DNA of 64,000 bases from Siniperca chuatsi (lineage: Eukaryota > Chordata > Actinopteri > Centrarchiformes > Sinipercidae): assembly GCF_020085105.1 (NCBI RefSeq), contig NC_058046.1, positions 1,306,128 through 1,370,127 on the forward strand, written 5' to 3'. Below, piece after piece: positions 11,700-24,300 of the stretch. The notes under the pieces were generated by a model. It saw nothing but the letters and a program-made list of their open reading frames with translations, was not told where the DNA came from and ran no database searches. Numbering within the stretch: position 1 is the stretch's first letter; every line of letters starts with the position of its first letter. The position numbers and the translations under genes are program-made.

Positions 11700-12302
11700 G
11701 CTGGAGGAAATAAATGTCACCGAACAGCTCTCACACAGACAGTTCTCCTCCTCCTCTGCTTCTTCTTCTTCTTCTTGTTATTATTATTGTAGTTTTTACA
11801 GTTGTCTCGCAGCCGTTTCCCCCCGCAGAGCCTCATGCTAAACTCCCCGGAGTGCTTTTCTTCTTCGGCCGAGCCATTCCTGTCCCGTCTGATGCTCCGC
11901 GGTCACAGCGGCGGGGTCTATTTAGGCTGTTAGCTAGCAACCGGATCCAAAATGTCTCCCGCTGATGTTTCAGTTATTAAATCTGTTAATTAAAGCGCTA
12001 ACTGTGAGTCTGAACGCTTCCTCCGTCGGACCGTACTCCGGTAAAGGTCTGTCTTTACCGTGCGGAGCAGATATTTCTCTGCTTATAAACCGGACTGGAA
12101 GCTCAGCCAGAGTCAAGTTAGCGGAAATACTCGCTGCTTCCTGTCACGCACTTCAAAATAAGAGCAACCCCTCCCTCCTCTTTCTCCTCGCAGGAATATC
12201 TACAATCTACAGGAAGATTGCAGTAATGACTAAAAAAAATAATAATAAACACCATTAAGTGCTGCTTAGGTGATATGTTCATATAAACCCATTACCCTGT
12301 GA
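11700..12302. other. GC-richer sequence, possible promoter flank
   Basis: A stretch richer in GC and CpG than its surroundings (about 11800-12150). It would fit a promoter for the exon at 11601-11676, but no TATA box or start site can be assigned. The open frames here show no domain. Confidence 0.3.
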
Positions 12303-12506
12303 GCGGTGGCGGAAAGTACATTTACACAAGTACTGTACTTAAGTAGTGTTTGAGGTATTTGTACTTGAGTATTTCCATGTTATGCTGCTTTATGCTTCGA
12401 CTCCACCACATCTCAGGGGGAAGATTGGACTGTTTACAGCACTGCATTCACAAGGTGCACGGTAATTCATTTATCATTATACAACACAAGGTTATACACA
12501 CATACA

Positions 12507-12552
<46 letters not shown>

Positions 12553-12800
12553 TGCAGTTATTTACATGTAGATGCACACGTGTTTACCCATTATTCATTT
12601 GTCTGACAGCTTTAGTAGTTAGTAGTTACTTTACAGTTCATATTTTACATAAAAAACATATAAGATTATAAAATACAGCATTATTAAAGTTTAAACCAGT
12701 GGTTCTCCTTTATCTTTACTTAATATTAATATATTATACTGCTACTACTTTATTATAAGATATTAAATGCAGGACTTTTAATTGTAATAAAGTATTTTTA
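12303..12800 (+). mobile_element. hAT-like MITE copy with an (AT)n insertion
   Basis: Begins near GGTGGCGGAAAGTACATTTA and keeps the family words TTTGAGGTATTTGTACTTGA and CACATCTCAGGGGGAAG. An (AT)n microsatellite at 12510-12551 interrupts it, and it ends near GCAGGACTTTTAATTG. It is noncoding. Confidence 0.75.
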
Positions 12801-12839
12801 CATCGATTGCGTTATTGTTACGTTTGATTAAGAATCTGA

Positions 12840-13470
12840 AAACCTTTTCCAACACTGTTGTGTGATATTATAGGAAACCACCCGAGAAACCCTGAGATGC
12901 AGGTTCTGACACGTTTGTAGTCTCACTCTGCTGTGCAGCTGTAATATGAAGGAACACTTTAAAACAAACGTTTATTGTATTGGATTTGGTTGGCAGATAC
13001 TCAATATTAAATGTGTATACCCTACTTTTGACTGAGCTCTGTGGCTTTCCAGCCAGCTGGTACCTGCTCAGTAATCCATCCACGATTATGAAACATGTAC
13101 GCATTACATAATAATGTATTCTCATACCGTGTGTATGTACTGTAAGTACATTGCAGGTATATCATATAAATACTGTTGCATGTGAATATTTGCATGTTTT
13201 TAGCTGTGTATTGTATCTGTTATCACACGACATTACTATCAGTTCAGTCCATGTATAATGTGCTGCACACAGCTGTGGGACATCGTGTCTTATTTCATTT
13301 TTACATTTAACTCCCTCATGCTGCAGTAACAGCAGTTATTTTCTTATGAGCCATTAGCCTGTAATATTGTGTATATGTTGATTAAAAACATATATTTTAT
13401 GTTAATAACACATTAATGATTTCCTTTCTTGCTGTGTAAACTTCACAGCAGCAGCAGCTACACGGACTTT
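12840..13470. other. Gene-free stretch, nothing recognised
   Basis: AT-rich sequence with short unconvincing open frames. No repeat family or exon identified. Confidence 0.4.
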
Positions 13471-13479
13471 TATTTTGAA

Positions 13480-13810
13480 GTCAAGCTAGTTAAACCAGAA
13501 GTCACGTCACAAAACTCCAAACGGGGGGGAAAGAAGCTTTAACTGCGCATGCGCTTTTGTCGGGCTGTACAGCGAGACAAACCGAGCGCCACCTCGTTCG
13601 CATCATAACTTTATTATAATCTGAGGGAGACGAAGGTGAAACTGCTCAGCTCAAAGTCCGACCTTCACCGGAACACCACCGGGAGGTCCGCACACTTTAT
13701 CCAAACGCACCTTTAAGGCTTTGAGCACCAATCAGAGACGAGTTTCTGGTCGCTGATTGGCTGAAACTTAATCCCAATAAAGAAGATTGTGATGCGTTCA
13801 GGTGTCTCCG
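13480..13810. promoter_or_regulatory. Promoter-like block with NRF1-type and CCAAT motifs
   Basis: A CpG-rich island in AT-rich surroundings. It holds a perfect palindrome GCGCATGCGC at 13545-13554, which is the NRF1 consensus, a CCAAT at 13728-13732 and an inverted CCAAT (ATTGG) at 13756-13760. TCTCCG followed by GTAAACT near 13807 could be a splice donor on the plus strand. The nearest known gene, ercc6l, ends at 15394 on the other strand, so this promoter would serve an unassigned transcript, perhaps the one at 11.6 kb. No direct evidence of transcription. Confidence 0.45.
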
Positions 13811-14109
13811 GTAAACTACCTTCTTTAAATTTGAGTTTTTCCCAATTTAATAGATTCAAACTAAATGTTACTTGCAATTAAACCTTAAACTGAGGAATCA
13901 AAGTAATTGATTGGTTATTGACAGACGTATTAGCAGCATATTGGCTCTTTTTTTAGTTATTTAAAATGCCTGATCTCTGCTGTGAAATGAGCTACACAGG
14001 TACACTTTGCTAGTTTAAATCAGTCGCTCCAACAAGCAGCTGCTTTAAAAAACTGTTTTCACTCAGATTAGATCTGCAAATAACACTGTTTATTTTTTTA
14101 AAATACTAA
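13811..14109. other. Gene-free stretch, nothing recognised
   Basis: AT-rich unique-looking sequence; no exon, RNA gene or clear repeat. Confidence 0.35.
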
Positions 14110-14215
14110 CTTGAAGGTGACGTCTACCACCAACAGTCCAAACCCCGAAAATATTCAGTTTACTGAGCAATCAATTGACAACTTCTTTGATAATGGATTG
14201 ATCGTTTGAGCCAAA
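14110..14215. mobile_element. Fragment of the GGCTGCAACTAA-type MITE
   Basis: Contains ACCAACAGTCCAAACCCCGA, AAATATTCAGTTTACTGA and GATAATGGATTGATCG, which are internal and terminal words of the element seen more completely at 22899-23215 and 46450-46790. Confidence 0.6.
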
Positions 14216-15005
14216 CATTTGCTGGTTCCTGCTTCTGCTTTCTTTCCGTCACAGTGAACTGAATCATTTTTTTTTTGTTTTAGACTGTTGGTCGGACAAA
14301 ACTAAAACTTGGACTCTGCTGGAAATCGTCATGGGAATTTGGCACTACTTTCAGATATTTCAGATAAGACCAAAAACATATCTGCAGGAAATGAAAACTA
14401 TTGTTCGTTGCAGGGCAATTAAATATAATCAATTCAGAAATCTCCTGCCACCCAACCTCAAAGAAACTATGCCGATAAAAACAAACTACTTGGCTAGGAA
14501 AATTTAATTTGAAGTTTTTCAGAAAATATATACAACAAATACAGGTTACATAAGACAAGAAAGGGAGAAATAAAACTCATTATTGCGTTATCATAATGGA
14601 TGAATGAAAACATACTGACCTCCCCCCCAGAACTGAACATGTGACCATCCAGTTCAATAAACTCGTGTTTTTACTGTCATTTCTGTAAATACATGCCAAA
14701 TATGAGACAGGCTTCTAACAGACACAAACTAGTACGTATGAAAGTGATATGTGTGCCGAATAAACTGCATTGTGCCGCCTTTAATATTTTTAAATGCTTT
14801 TTTTTTTGTACAAAGATTCATCCCTGCGTGTTAAACTTAAAAATGTGTCCGTTGGATCAGTTCAACACGACAAAAATATCAAATTTGTAGTTTTGGAAGC
14901 ACAGTATATCAGGTCTGAGGCGAAAGGTAAAGAGTCTTTATATTCCCGAGGTGTTGTTATTGTGTCACCGTTCAGACTCAAACAGCGGTGAACGAACAGG
15001 TAACA
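14216..15005. other. Gene-free stretch, nothing recognised
   Basis: AT-rich, with a 92-codon minus frame (14280-14558) and two small plus frames (about 14693-14991). None has a recognised domain. Confidence 0.35.
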
Positions 15006-15135
15006 GGTGTGTGTGTGTGTGTGTGTGTGAATCACAGCCGCCATTGTTGTCCAGAAACTATTAAAACACATCAGCGAGCCGCTCTGTTGTACTGGCTGAC
15101 ATGTTCCTTCATCACCACGAACACACACACTGTAG

Positions 15136-15141
15136 TTTATT
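15136..15141 (-). terminator. ercc6l: Candidate poly(A) signal of ercc6l
   Basis: TTTATT on the plus strand reads AATAAA on the minus strand, about 255 bases downstream of the ercc6l stop. It is the nearest canonical signal I see. Its use is inferred. Confidence 0.5.
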
Positions 15142-15163
15142 CTGACTCCGCCCCACACACACC

Positions 15164-15312
15164 GTCCTGCTGCCCCAAACACTCACTACAGCACCACATG
15201 TGGATTCATCCGCCGCTGGAAATAGTCCCCAACAGACGCTCTGTTTCCTCCTGTTGGTCTGATAAAAACTACAGCGAGCAGCTGTTTGAGGAAACTACCG
15301 AGCCTTTTTTTA
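15164..15312. repeat. Dispersed repeat, copy 2 of 2
   Basis: Matches 937-1075 through the phrases CTGCCCCAAACACTCACTA, GTGGATTCATCCGCCG and CTACAGCGAGCAGCTGTT. It lies about 80 bases past the ercc6l stop codon, so it is probably part of the ercc6l 3' untranslated region. Confidence 0.75.
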
Positions 15313-15393
15313 AGCCATGCTAGCGGCGTGGCTCTATGGATGGCAACGTCGGTCCACAACTTTGGCCCAGACTGAAATATCCCCCAACAGTTG

Positions 15394-18300
15394 TTAACTT
15401 CTCTGACTCAGCTGCCGGTACAGTTGGATAGTCATGAGCTGAATTTCAGGATCTCCAGATCTGATGTCGATGGCTCTCAGGAAGAAGCCCAGCGCGTCGT
15501 CCAGCTTCCCTTTGCTGTAGAACTCCCTCCCTCTACTGACCAGGGACTCGTAGCTCCCGTCCTCGTCTTTCATCCCATTCGTCTGGACTTCTGCATCAAC
15601 GGTGCACTGATCCATTCTCTCGGAGGAGGCTAGCTCGGGCTCGCTGGTCGATTCCTCCAGGTTACTGCTCATTTCCTCTCTCGACTCATCGACGGCATCT
15701 GCCGACTCCTCCGAGTAATCCTCCTCATCATCCTCCCCATCATCCTCCTCATCATCCTCCCCCTCATCCTCCTCATCATCCTCCCCATCATCCTCCCCAT
15801 CATCCTCCTCATCATCCTCCCCCTCATCCTCTGTGTTTAATGTCTCTCCAGTGGTCTCCTCCAGCTGAAGCTCATCATGAGTTGAACCAACGATGTCCTC
15901 CTCTTCAGCCTCACCAGAATGCCTCTCTGAAATATCACCATCATCATCATCATCATCGCCTTCATCCATGTCTGGGTTGTGGTTCTCCAAGTCTTCGATG
16001 ATGGACTGGAGGAGGGACCTGCGTGAGGCCACAGAGGTGTTTCCTCCAACGCTCTTTCTTGAACGGAGAGGGGTGGAGCCAGAGGGTGCTGATTTGGGTG
16101 TGGAGGCTCCAAGAACCTGGAAGGAGTAGTCAAGTTGACTCTTCTTCAACTCCTGCCTATCATCATCATCATTTTCTTCTTCTTCACTGTCATAAATCAC
16201 TGCAGCTCTTTTCTTCTTGTTAGCTACAATGGACTCATTCATTGACTCGTCCATTTCAGAGGCGTGGACGTTGTTGAGGCTTTGCCCAAGTGCTTCTTTA
16301 TGATGTCTCTCAGAAAGGGATTTATTTACGTCAAAACTCCCCTCCATCTGCAGCTGCGACAGCAGCTTCCTCTCCTCTGCTTCGGTCTCCCGATGATCCA
16401 GGACATCATGATCTGAGAACATGTCGCTGTCCTCAAGCTGTAAATTGAAGTTGCCCTCAAAGGATTCAAGCCGTGTGCTGACTCTGGATGATGTGTCTCC
16501 TCTGATGCTTGAATTGGATGCTTGCAAGACAGAAAGTCTCTTGGTCTGCAGATAGCTGACATATGGATGCCCCAAGTCCATCTTAGAGTCGTATTTTGAG
16601 GGCGAAGTTCCACTTGGCTGTTGTTCGTGTTCATCAGCTGCTGTAACGTACTCCAGGCTGCCGTCGGCCGCTGAAGCAACTGCAGCCTCAGATATTGCAG
16701 ACTCGTCCGTTAGTTCTTGAACCGAGGCATCTGCCATTTCAGCCGCGGCAGGATTGGTGGCCTCCGACATCACCAAAGACTCCTCAATCACCTCCTGAGG
16801 AGAGGCGTCTGCAACTTCCAAGAAACTCCTCTCCTGCTTGACAGACTGGTGTTTCGGGGAATCCGGGTTCTGCTTGGCAAGCTCGTCTTGGCTTACTGCT
16901 ACAGCAGGTTGTTCTTCGGTCATACTCTCATCTGCAGTTAGATCGATAACTCGGTCACACAGATTCTGTTGGCCGTCCTCCTTGCCAGAACTAGACTGGT
17001 CCAACTCGACCACAACTGGCGATCCGTTAAAGTTGCTGTCATGTTGTGGATAGGAAGGACTTGGTCTTGGATTTCTTGTTTTTTTCTCGTGAGACAGCTC
17101 TCTGTTGTTGTCCACTGGTTGTCTGAGCCAGGCTGGTTCTGTGCTTGATGCCATGCTCTCTGCCAGCTGCATCTGTAAGTCTGACTCAGCCTTCATCAGC
17201 TCCTGGGCCTTCTGGACCCTCCCTTCGATGTAGTGGTGCGCCTCTTGGTCCTCTGGGGCCTCGTCATGGTTGACGTCGAGGGAAAACATGAGGTCGTGGT
17301 CAGAGATCCCAAACATCTCCATGGTGTGGAGGTGGGCAATGTGTTCGTCCAGTTCAGGGTCTGTCCATCGGTGTCTGGAGTGTAGGGCCTGAAGCTGCAG
17401 CTGCGTGGACGAGGACCGTGTGTTCTCCACAATGAAGAGCTCCTTCAGCTCCTGCTTGCTGAAGTACCGAAAAGGGTTCTTTTTATCTCCGGTAGTCTGT
17501 CTGATAAGGGAGTCTTTGAAAACCTGCCGTCTGTAGATCTTCTCCTCCACCGTGCCACAGGTGATCAGCCTATAGATGACAACGTTTTCAGTCTGGCCGA
17601 TGCGGTATGCCCTGTCAACAGCCTGGGCATCTGTTGCTGGGTTCCAGCTGGGATCGAAGATCACGACTCTGTCTGCTGCCGTCAAAGTGATGCCAACTCC
17701 TCCAACCTGGGTGGTCAGGAGAAAGACCGAGTAACGTTCGTCTGTCTGGAACCGAGTGATGCGCCTCTCTCTCTCTGCAATCTGTGTTATTGTGCCATCC
17801 AGTCTCATTACTTTGAAGCCTCTGTTGCCCAGGATGCGTTCAATGATGTCAAGCACTTTCCTGTAATGAGCAAAGACGAGCGTGCGGTGTCCTTCTTGTC
17901 TGAGCCTTTCAAGAAGTGCGAACAGAAAGACGAGTTTCCCAGATTCAGATATTAAGGTGTCGTCGGCAACGTTAGCGATGCCGTGAGCGTCTGCCCCCAT
18001 GTCTTCATTCTGCCGACTTTCAGCTGGACTTTCCTCCAAGCCTAACTTGGCTATGGCTGCAGCGGAGAGCAGTCTTGGGTGGTCGCACAGCTTTTTCAGA
18101 ATGGTTAATTCAGCTAGAGGTGATTTACTGGTCATGAGCAGCTCCTTGATGTGGTCCAGTGAAATGAACTGCCTGTATATGTCTTCCTGAACAGGGCTCA
18201 GGTATGTCCAGACAATCAGGTCGTTCTTTCTCGTCAGGGTGGGCATGACAGCTCCAGAGTCTTTTTGAGGGTTTTGGACTTGGCTGTCCTTGTCTGAATA

Positions 18301-21300
18301 TTCGTCTTTGCACAGATGTGTGCCATTCATTTTGCTTTTCTGCACTTCTGATTTTGTCCTGCGGAGAAAGTAGGGTTTTATTATGGTCATGAGGTTCTCA
18401 GACATCCGGGACCCGAGAACCTTTTCCCCTGGAGTGGCGTCCTTCTCTCTGGCACGGGTGATGGGGTTCTCATACTCTGTTTTGAATGTTTTACTTGTGC
18501 CGAGGAGAGTGCCATGGCAAGCAAAGTCAAACAGAGCCCACATCTCTCTCAGGTTGTTCTGGACTGGAGTGCCTGTGAGAAGAACTCGGTTTTTTGAAGG
18601 TATGGCGTAAGCACTTTTGGCTGTTTTGGTGGTTGAGCTTTTTATCTTGTGTGCCTCATCCAGGATCATGTAGTCCCACGTGAACTCTCTGCCATGGTAT
18701 GATGACAATTGCTGCCAGTTGTTTATAAGCATAGTGTACGTGGTGACGACGACGCCACCTCTCCTCTGAACTTTCTCCAGATTCCTGGTCCTCTCTCCTT
18801 TGCTGACACCATGAAACTCCTTGATCCTCATGCCGGGAGTCCATTTGGCAAACTCCTTGGTCCAGTTTGTGATGAGTGAAGTTGGCATGACTAGCAGCGT
18901 GTGTTTAACCAGCTCGTTATCGTACATACCAGAGAGGAAGGATATCACCTGGATGGTTTTACCAAGGCCCATGTCATCTGCCAAGATCCCGCCTTTACGA
19001 TCATCTCTGTAGAGACTGTACAAGAAGGCCACTCCATTTCTCTGGTAGTCATAAAGCTTGTCATATAATTCTTTGAAAAGCATTAAACCGCTGTTGTTTA
19101 CGTTGACAAATGTATCTTCATTCTCCGAGTCATTCTCAGCAATAAGTTCTTCAATTTTCTTAATCCTGCTTTCAAGTTTTTGACTCTGGTGAATGTTGTA
19201 CGCCAACTTGAAGAACTCCAGCGCCTTGGACATGTCCCCTTGTCTGGCAACATCTTTACCATCTTGAATGAATCTGTAAGAAAAAAAACACATCAGAGGG
19301 TTATTAATAAGACAATGTTGAAATGTTCTGAAACTTGATAGCTGCATTAATCTCTTTTTGGACATTAACATGAAGACAAAACGTCAGTGAACAAATACAT
19401 ACGTATATTTTTCATCGCAGCCCAGCAGCAAATGTTTCGAGGCCCAGCACTGGTTGGCTGAAACCAACTGCACCAATGGATTCCCAAGTGCAACTTTTTA
19501 GTGTTCATTTAAGTTACAGGAAACTGACCATTCACAACAGCGGTACTAACTTGTTTTTGTTTTTTAAGTACCCCTACCAGACGAGCTCTAGTACCCATTC
19601 ATCAACACCACCCTTCGTGTTACAAGTGTGCTCATTTGAATGCATTTTAATCTTGGTGTTATTTAATACTATTAATTATATAAGAGTGGGCATTGTTACA
19701 ATATTTTATTAGACAAGACTAACTAGTTTTCACAGTTGCAGAACATGATGTTGTTCAGGTGTCACAACTGGATTTCCTGGTTTCCTGTGCAGTTGTTAAG
19801 TCGTAGCTGGTAGTTTATTAGTTATTATTATGACAGTAAATATACTAAATAAGCCTCATATCTCAATTTCTAAAATCGTGTGTGTGTGTGTGTTTATTTT
19901 CCTCCTAAACACAAATATGTGGATATGCTTTGCATAGCATTTTTAATTTCGAGTTAAATTAGTTTTTATTGCAGTCATTATCACATTAACTACAACAAAA
20001 TACAGGAGTCCTCAATAAGATCATACTATAAAACATCTGTATTTTTACCATAGTACAAACAGTGGTTGCCATGACATTTTCTACATCACAATGGCCCCTA
20101 AACCATAAATAAAGTCAACTTTATTTTAGAGCAAACTACATTTGGAATAGACATAACGTTTTTATCTGATCATGTAAAAATTGATTATTTTACTCATTTA
20201 TTTGTCATGAATTATCTTATCTTTACACATAGAAATGCAACAAAAAATAAATAAATCCAGTTTGATCATCTACTTCTATGTTTTAAGTATGTATGGCCAA
20301 AAGGCAACTTCCTTTAATTCAGATTTTAAAAAAATGTATTTGTTACCGATACTCTCGCAAAGATATCAGCTGCAGTGTTTGCTGTAATTAGACTTTATAA
20401 ATTCATCATCAGTCGACACAGGTCGCGTAAACAGTCATTACTCAGCGTCAACAATCTGATTCCACTGAAACAGTTTTACTTTCCTTTCCTGTGACGGTTC
20501 AGAGCGATGGGGAATTTTAAGCGGAGATCTGAAACCAGGGCGTCGGGTTTCATGGTCTGAGCCCACGGCGCCCCCCTTCTGATGGCAGACTTACCATCAA
20601 TACAGTTCCGAGACCTAGCCTAACATCTGCTGGTGAAAACGAGTTACTACACAGATCAGTTTGTAGAGAGGGAACAGCGCAGAGGTAACGTGCTACCATC
20701 CTCTGAGTGGTGCGAGAATTAAAAATTTAAATGAAGGTTGCTTGCCTATTATATTAATACCATGTTGAAACTTTTGTACACATATAAACACACACAGGGC
20801 ATGAGGTTTAACAATTCAAAGTGTTGTCCTGCAGACTTGCTGACTGCAGGGAAAAGTTGATCAGCTGTTGCAACATTTATACAAACAGGGAGATCAGAAA
20901 GAACATCACGTACTGGGGACAGTATGTGTTGTAATGACCATGAGAGGAAAAGTATCAGTTTTGGGGAACGAAGCAGAGACTTTAGCAGCTTACAAACAGA
21001 GGAAGTGTAGGATTCCTCCACACGAAGGGTGGACTGGTGTGCCAAGAGGCCGGACCAGCCTGTGCAGCACCGGAGGGAGAGCTGAGTCTAAACCACAGCT
21101 CTGGAGAAACCTATCAGATAGTTGTGGATTCTCATTTAAACCTCTGTGTGATGTTAAGAATAGCACTCTTTTTTAGGATGATGGCTGCAGACTAACAGCT
21201 TGCTGACTGAATAGAAAAGATCCTTGCACAAGATGCTTTTGATCCTCCAATTCTTTAATAAATGCCAAATCGAGGAATAGCTTCTCTCCAGACTTTTCTT

Positions 21301-24300
21301 TTGCAAATGAACGAACGCGCCGACAGTGGAAACACACCGTACGCTCTGTGACGAATGAGACCGCTGCCTAAAAAAAAAAAAAAAAAAAAAAAAAAAGAGA
21401 GATCTGGTTTTTATGGTTACAAGGAAGCAAATATTTAAAACACAAGAGAAGGCTTATCTGTGTTATAAAAACAAGTCCTGAAAACAAGGAACCTAGTTTC
21501 CTAAACACAGCTAGATTAGACTTCTTGGCCATGTACAGTTAATGCTTAACTGGGTTTCTGAGGGTTTTTTATTTTTTTTTTTTTACATGACATTGTGATT
21601 TGTAGAGAGAGCAGGTGGAGCAGGTGGAGGAAAATCTAGAGAGATGGAGGTCTGCTCTGGAAAACAGAGGAATGAAGCTCAGCCGCAGTAAGACAGAATA
21701 CAGGTGCGTCAATGAGAGGGACCCAGGTGGGACGGCGAGGTCACAGGGAGCAGAGGTGAAGAAGGTGCAGGACTTTAAGTACTTAGGGTCAACGGTTCAG
21801 AGCGATGGAGACTGTGGAGAAGAGGTGAAGAGGCGAAAAGCGAGCAGGTTGGAGCGGGTGGAGAAAAGTGTCAGGTGTGTTGTGTGATAAAAGAGTCTCA
21901 GCAGGAATGAAAGGAAAGGTGTTGGAGACGGCGGTGAGACCAGCGATGTTGTACAGCTTAGAGACAGCGGCGCTGAAGGAAAGACAAGAGGCAGAGCTGG
22001 AGGCAGCAGAGCTTAAGATGCTGAGGTTCTCTTTGGGAGGGACGAGGACGGACAGGATCAGGAACGAGGACATCAGAGGGACAGCTCATGTTAGATGTTT
22101 AGGAGATAAAGTCAGAGAGGACAGATCGAGGTGGTTTGGACGTGTTCAGAGGAGAGACTGTGAATATATTGGTAGAAGGATGCTGAGGCTGGAGCTGCCA
22201 GGCAGGAGGTCTAGAGGAAGACCAGAGAGGAGGTTTATGGATGTAGTGAGAGAGGACATGAAGCTAACTGGTGCGAGTGAAGAGGACGCAGAGGACAGGG
22301 TTAGATGGAGGCACGTGATTCGCTGTGGCGACCCCTGAAAGGGAGCAGAAGAAGACATGCGAGCATGTGCATGAAAAAGACGTCAGACAGGAACGTATCA
22401 CTGCGGCAGCAGTACAGAGTAATGAAAAGAAGGATCGTTGCTTGTAATAATGGTCTATCCTTGAATGCAAAACCATTAAATCCAAAGTTTGACTTCAGAA
22501 GTCTGAATAAATCAGTTAAATAAATCACCCAGTCTCAGCTGAACAGTAGGTTGTGTGTAAAATACCGACTAAGAGAAGGAACTGTGTGTTTTGTCACTAC
22601 AGCCTCTCGATGTATGTATACAGCCCGATATCAAACCACAGGTCTGTACAGCAAACGACAGCCTCCGTCCTCAGACCCTCGATTCAGTTAAGAAAAACAC
22701 TTTAAGGGGGGAAAACATGGACTTCTGTCCAAAAGCTACAACAGAAGAAACCCTCTTCAGGCTGCAGCGTCATGTACCATTAACATACCTAACGTCAGAA
22801 CCTAAACGGCAGGTGAGAAATATTATTACCAGCAGCGTTTCCCTACATACAGCCATGTGTGTTGGGCAAACAAGCAGACAAACAGCGCTGGTGTTTAGGG
22901 CTGCAACTAACAATTATTTTCATTATCAATTAATCTGACAATTATTTTCTCGATTGTTCGATTTGTCTATAAAAAGAGTTTGAGAAACGTCGATCGCAGT
23001 GTCCTAAAGCCCGAGGCGATGTCCTCCGATTGCTTGTTTTGTGCGACCAACAGTCCAAACCCCAAAGATATTAAATTTATAAAATCACATAAGACAAAGA
23101 AAAGCAGTAAATCCTCACAATTTTAAAAGCTGGAACTAATGTTGTTGGTATTTTTTGCTTGAAATATTGATTAATTGGTTATCAAAATATTACTGAAGAG
23201 CGCTTTGACGCAGCTAAAAACGTTAGTTTCAGAGGTGAATTAGTGCTTATCCATCAGTTTCAGTTACACCCACAGAAAGTGTGCAGCGCTGACAAAATTC
23301 AGTAACGACAACGTATAAATATAAATAAGAGATCCACTTAAAATACTCATATGTTCGGAAGGGACCTTAATCAGTGGCGTACCAACCAAACTGGCCTTTT
23401 GGGGCTGTAATCGTCCTCGAACACAGTGAATTACCTGTGGTACGCTTCCATCTTGTCTTCTGTATCAATGGACAAAGACCTGTCGAGACAAAGTCAGGGT
23501 TAAAGACATCAACACAGTCATCCAACACACAACACGCATCGACTTAGGTTCAACACTTTTAAGCCATTTAAATGCAAATAAGATCAAACACACCCCCCGA
23601 CACAATAATGAAACACTGACACGGTAAAAGTCGACCCATTAAAAGTTAAATATCTCCGAAGAATAACGGCACCAAGAAACTAAATGAATCTGAAGACCTC
23701 TCAAACTAATTTTAGGACATAAAATGTTTGTTATTCTGAAAAAATGTCATCCTGATCTCTGTCCTAGCAAGTTTTAACTACTTTATACACAGTTAGCTAG
23801 TTTTAACTGCTTTATACACAGTTAGCTAGTTTTAACTGCTTTATACACAGTTAGCTAGTTTTAACTGCTTTATACACAGTTAGCTAGTTTTAACTACTTT
23901 ATACATTTAGCTAGTTTTAACTACTTTATACACAGTTAGCTAGTTTTAACTACTTTATACACAGTTAGCTAGTTTTAACTGCTTTATACACAGTTAGCTA
24001 GTTTTAACTGCTTTATACACAGTTAGCTAGTTTTAACTACTTTATACACAGTTAGCTAGTTTTAACTACTTTATACACAGTTAGCTAGTTTTAACTACTT
24101 TATACACAGTTAGCTAGTTTTAACTACTTTATACACAGTTAGCTAGTTTTAACTACTTTATACACAGTTAGCTAGTTTTAACTACTTTATACACAGTTAG
24201 CTAGGTTTAACTGCTTTATACACAGTTAGCTAGTTTTAGCTACTTTATATACAGTTAGCTAGTTTTAACTGCTTTATACATTTAGCTAGTTTTAACTGCT

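Noticed and set aside
11199-11792. 197-codon Leu/Thr-rich frame and a 92-codon Ser/Pro/Tyr-rich frame
   Set aside because: Both are translations of the CTCACCCTCAGT minisatellite and a (TTC)n run.
19274-19371. N-terminal extension of the long ercc6l frame (MLMSKKRLMQ onward)
   Set aside because: It reads through the splice acceptor TTTCTTACAG. Two upstream exons join in phase and give a plausible N terminus.
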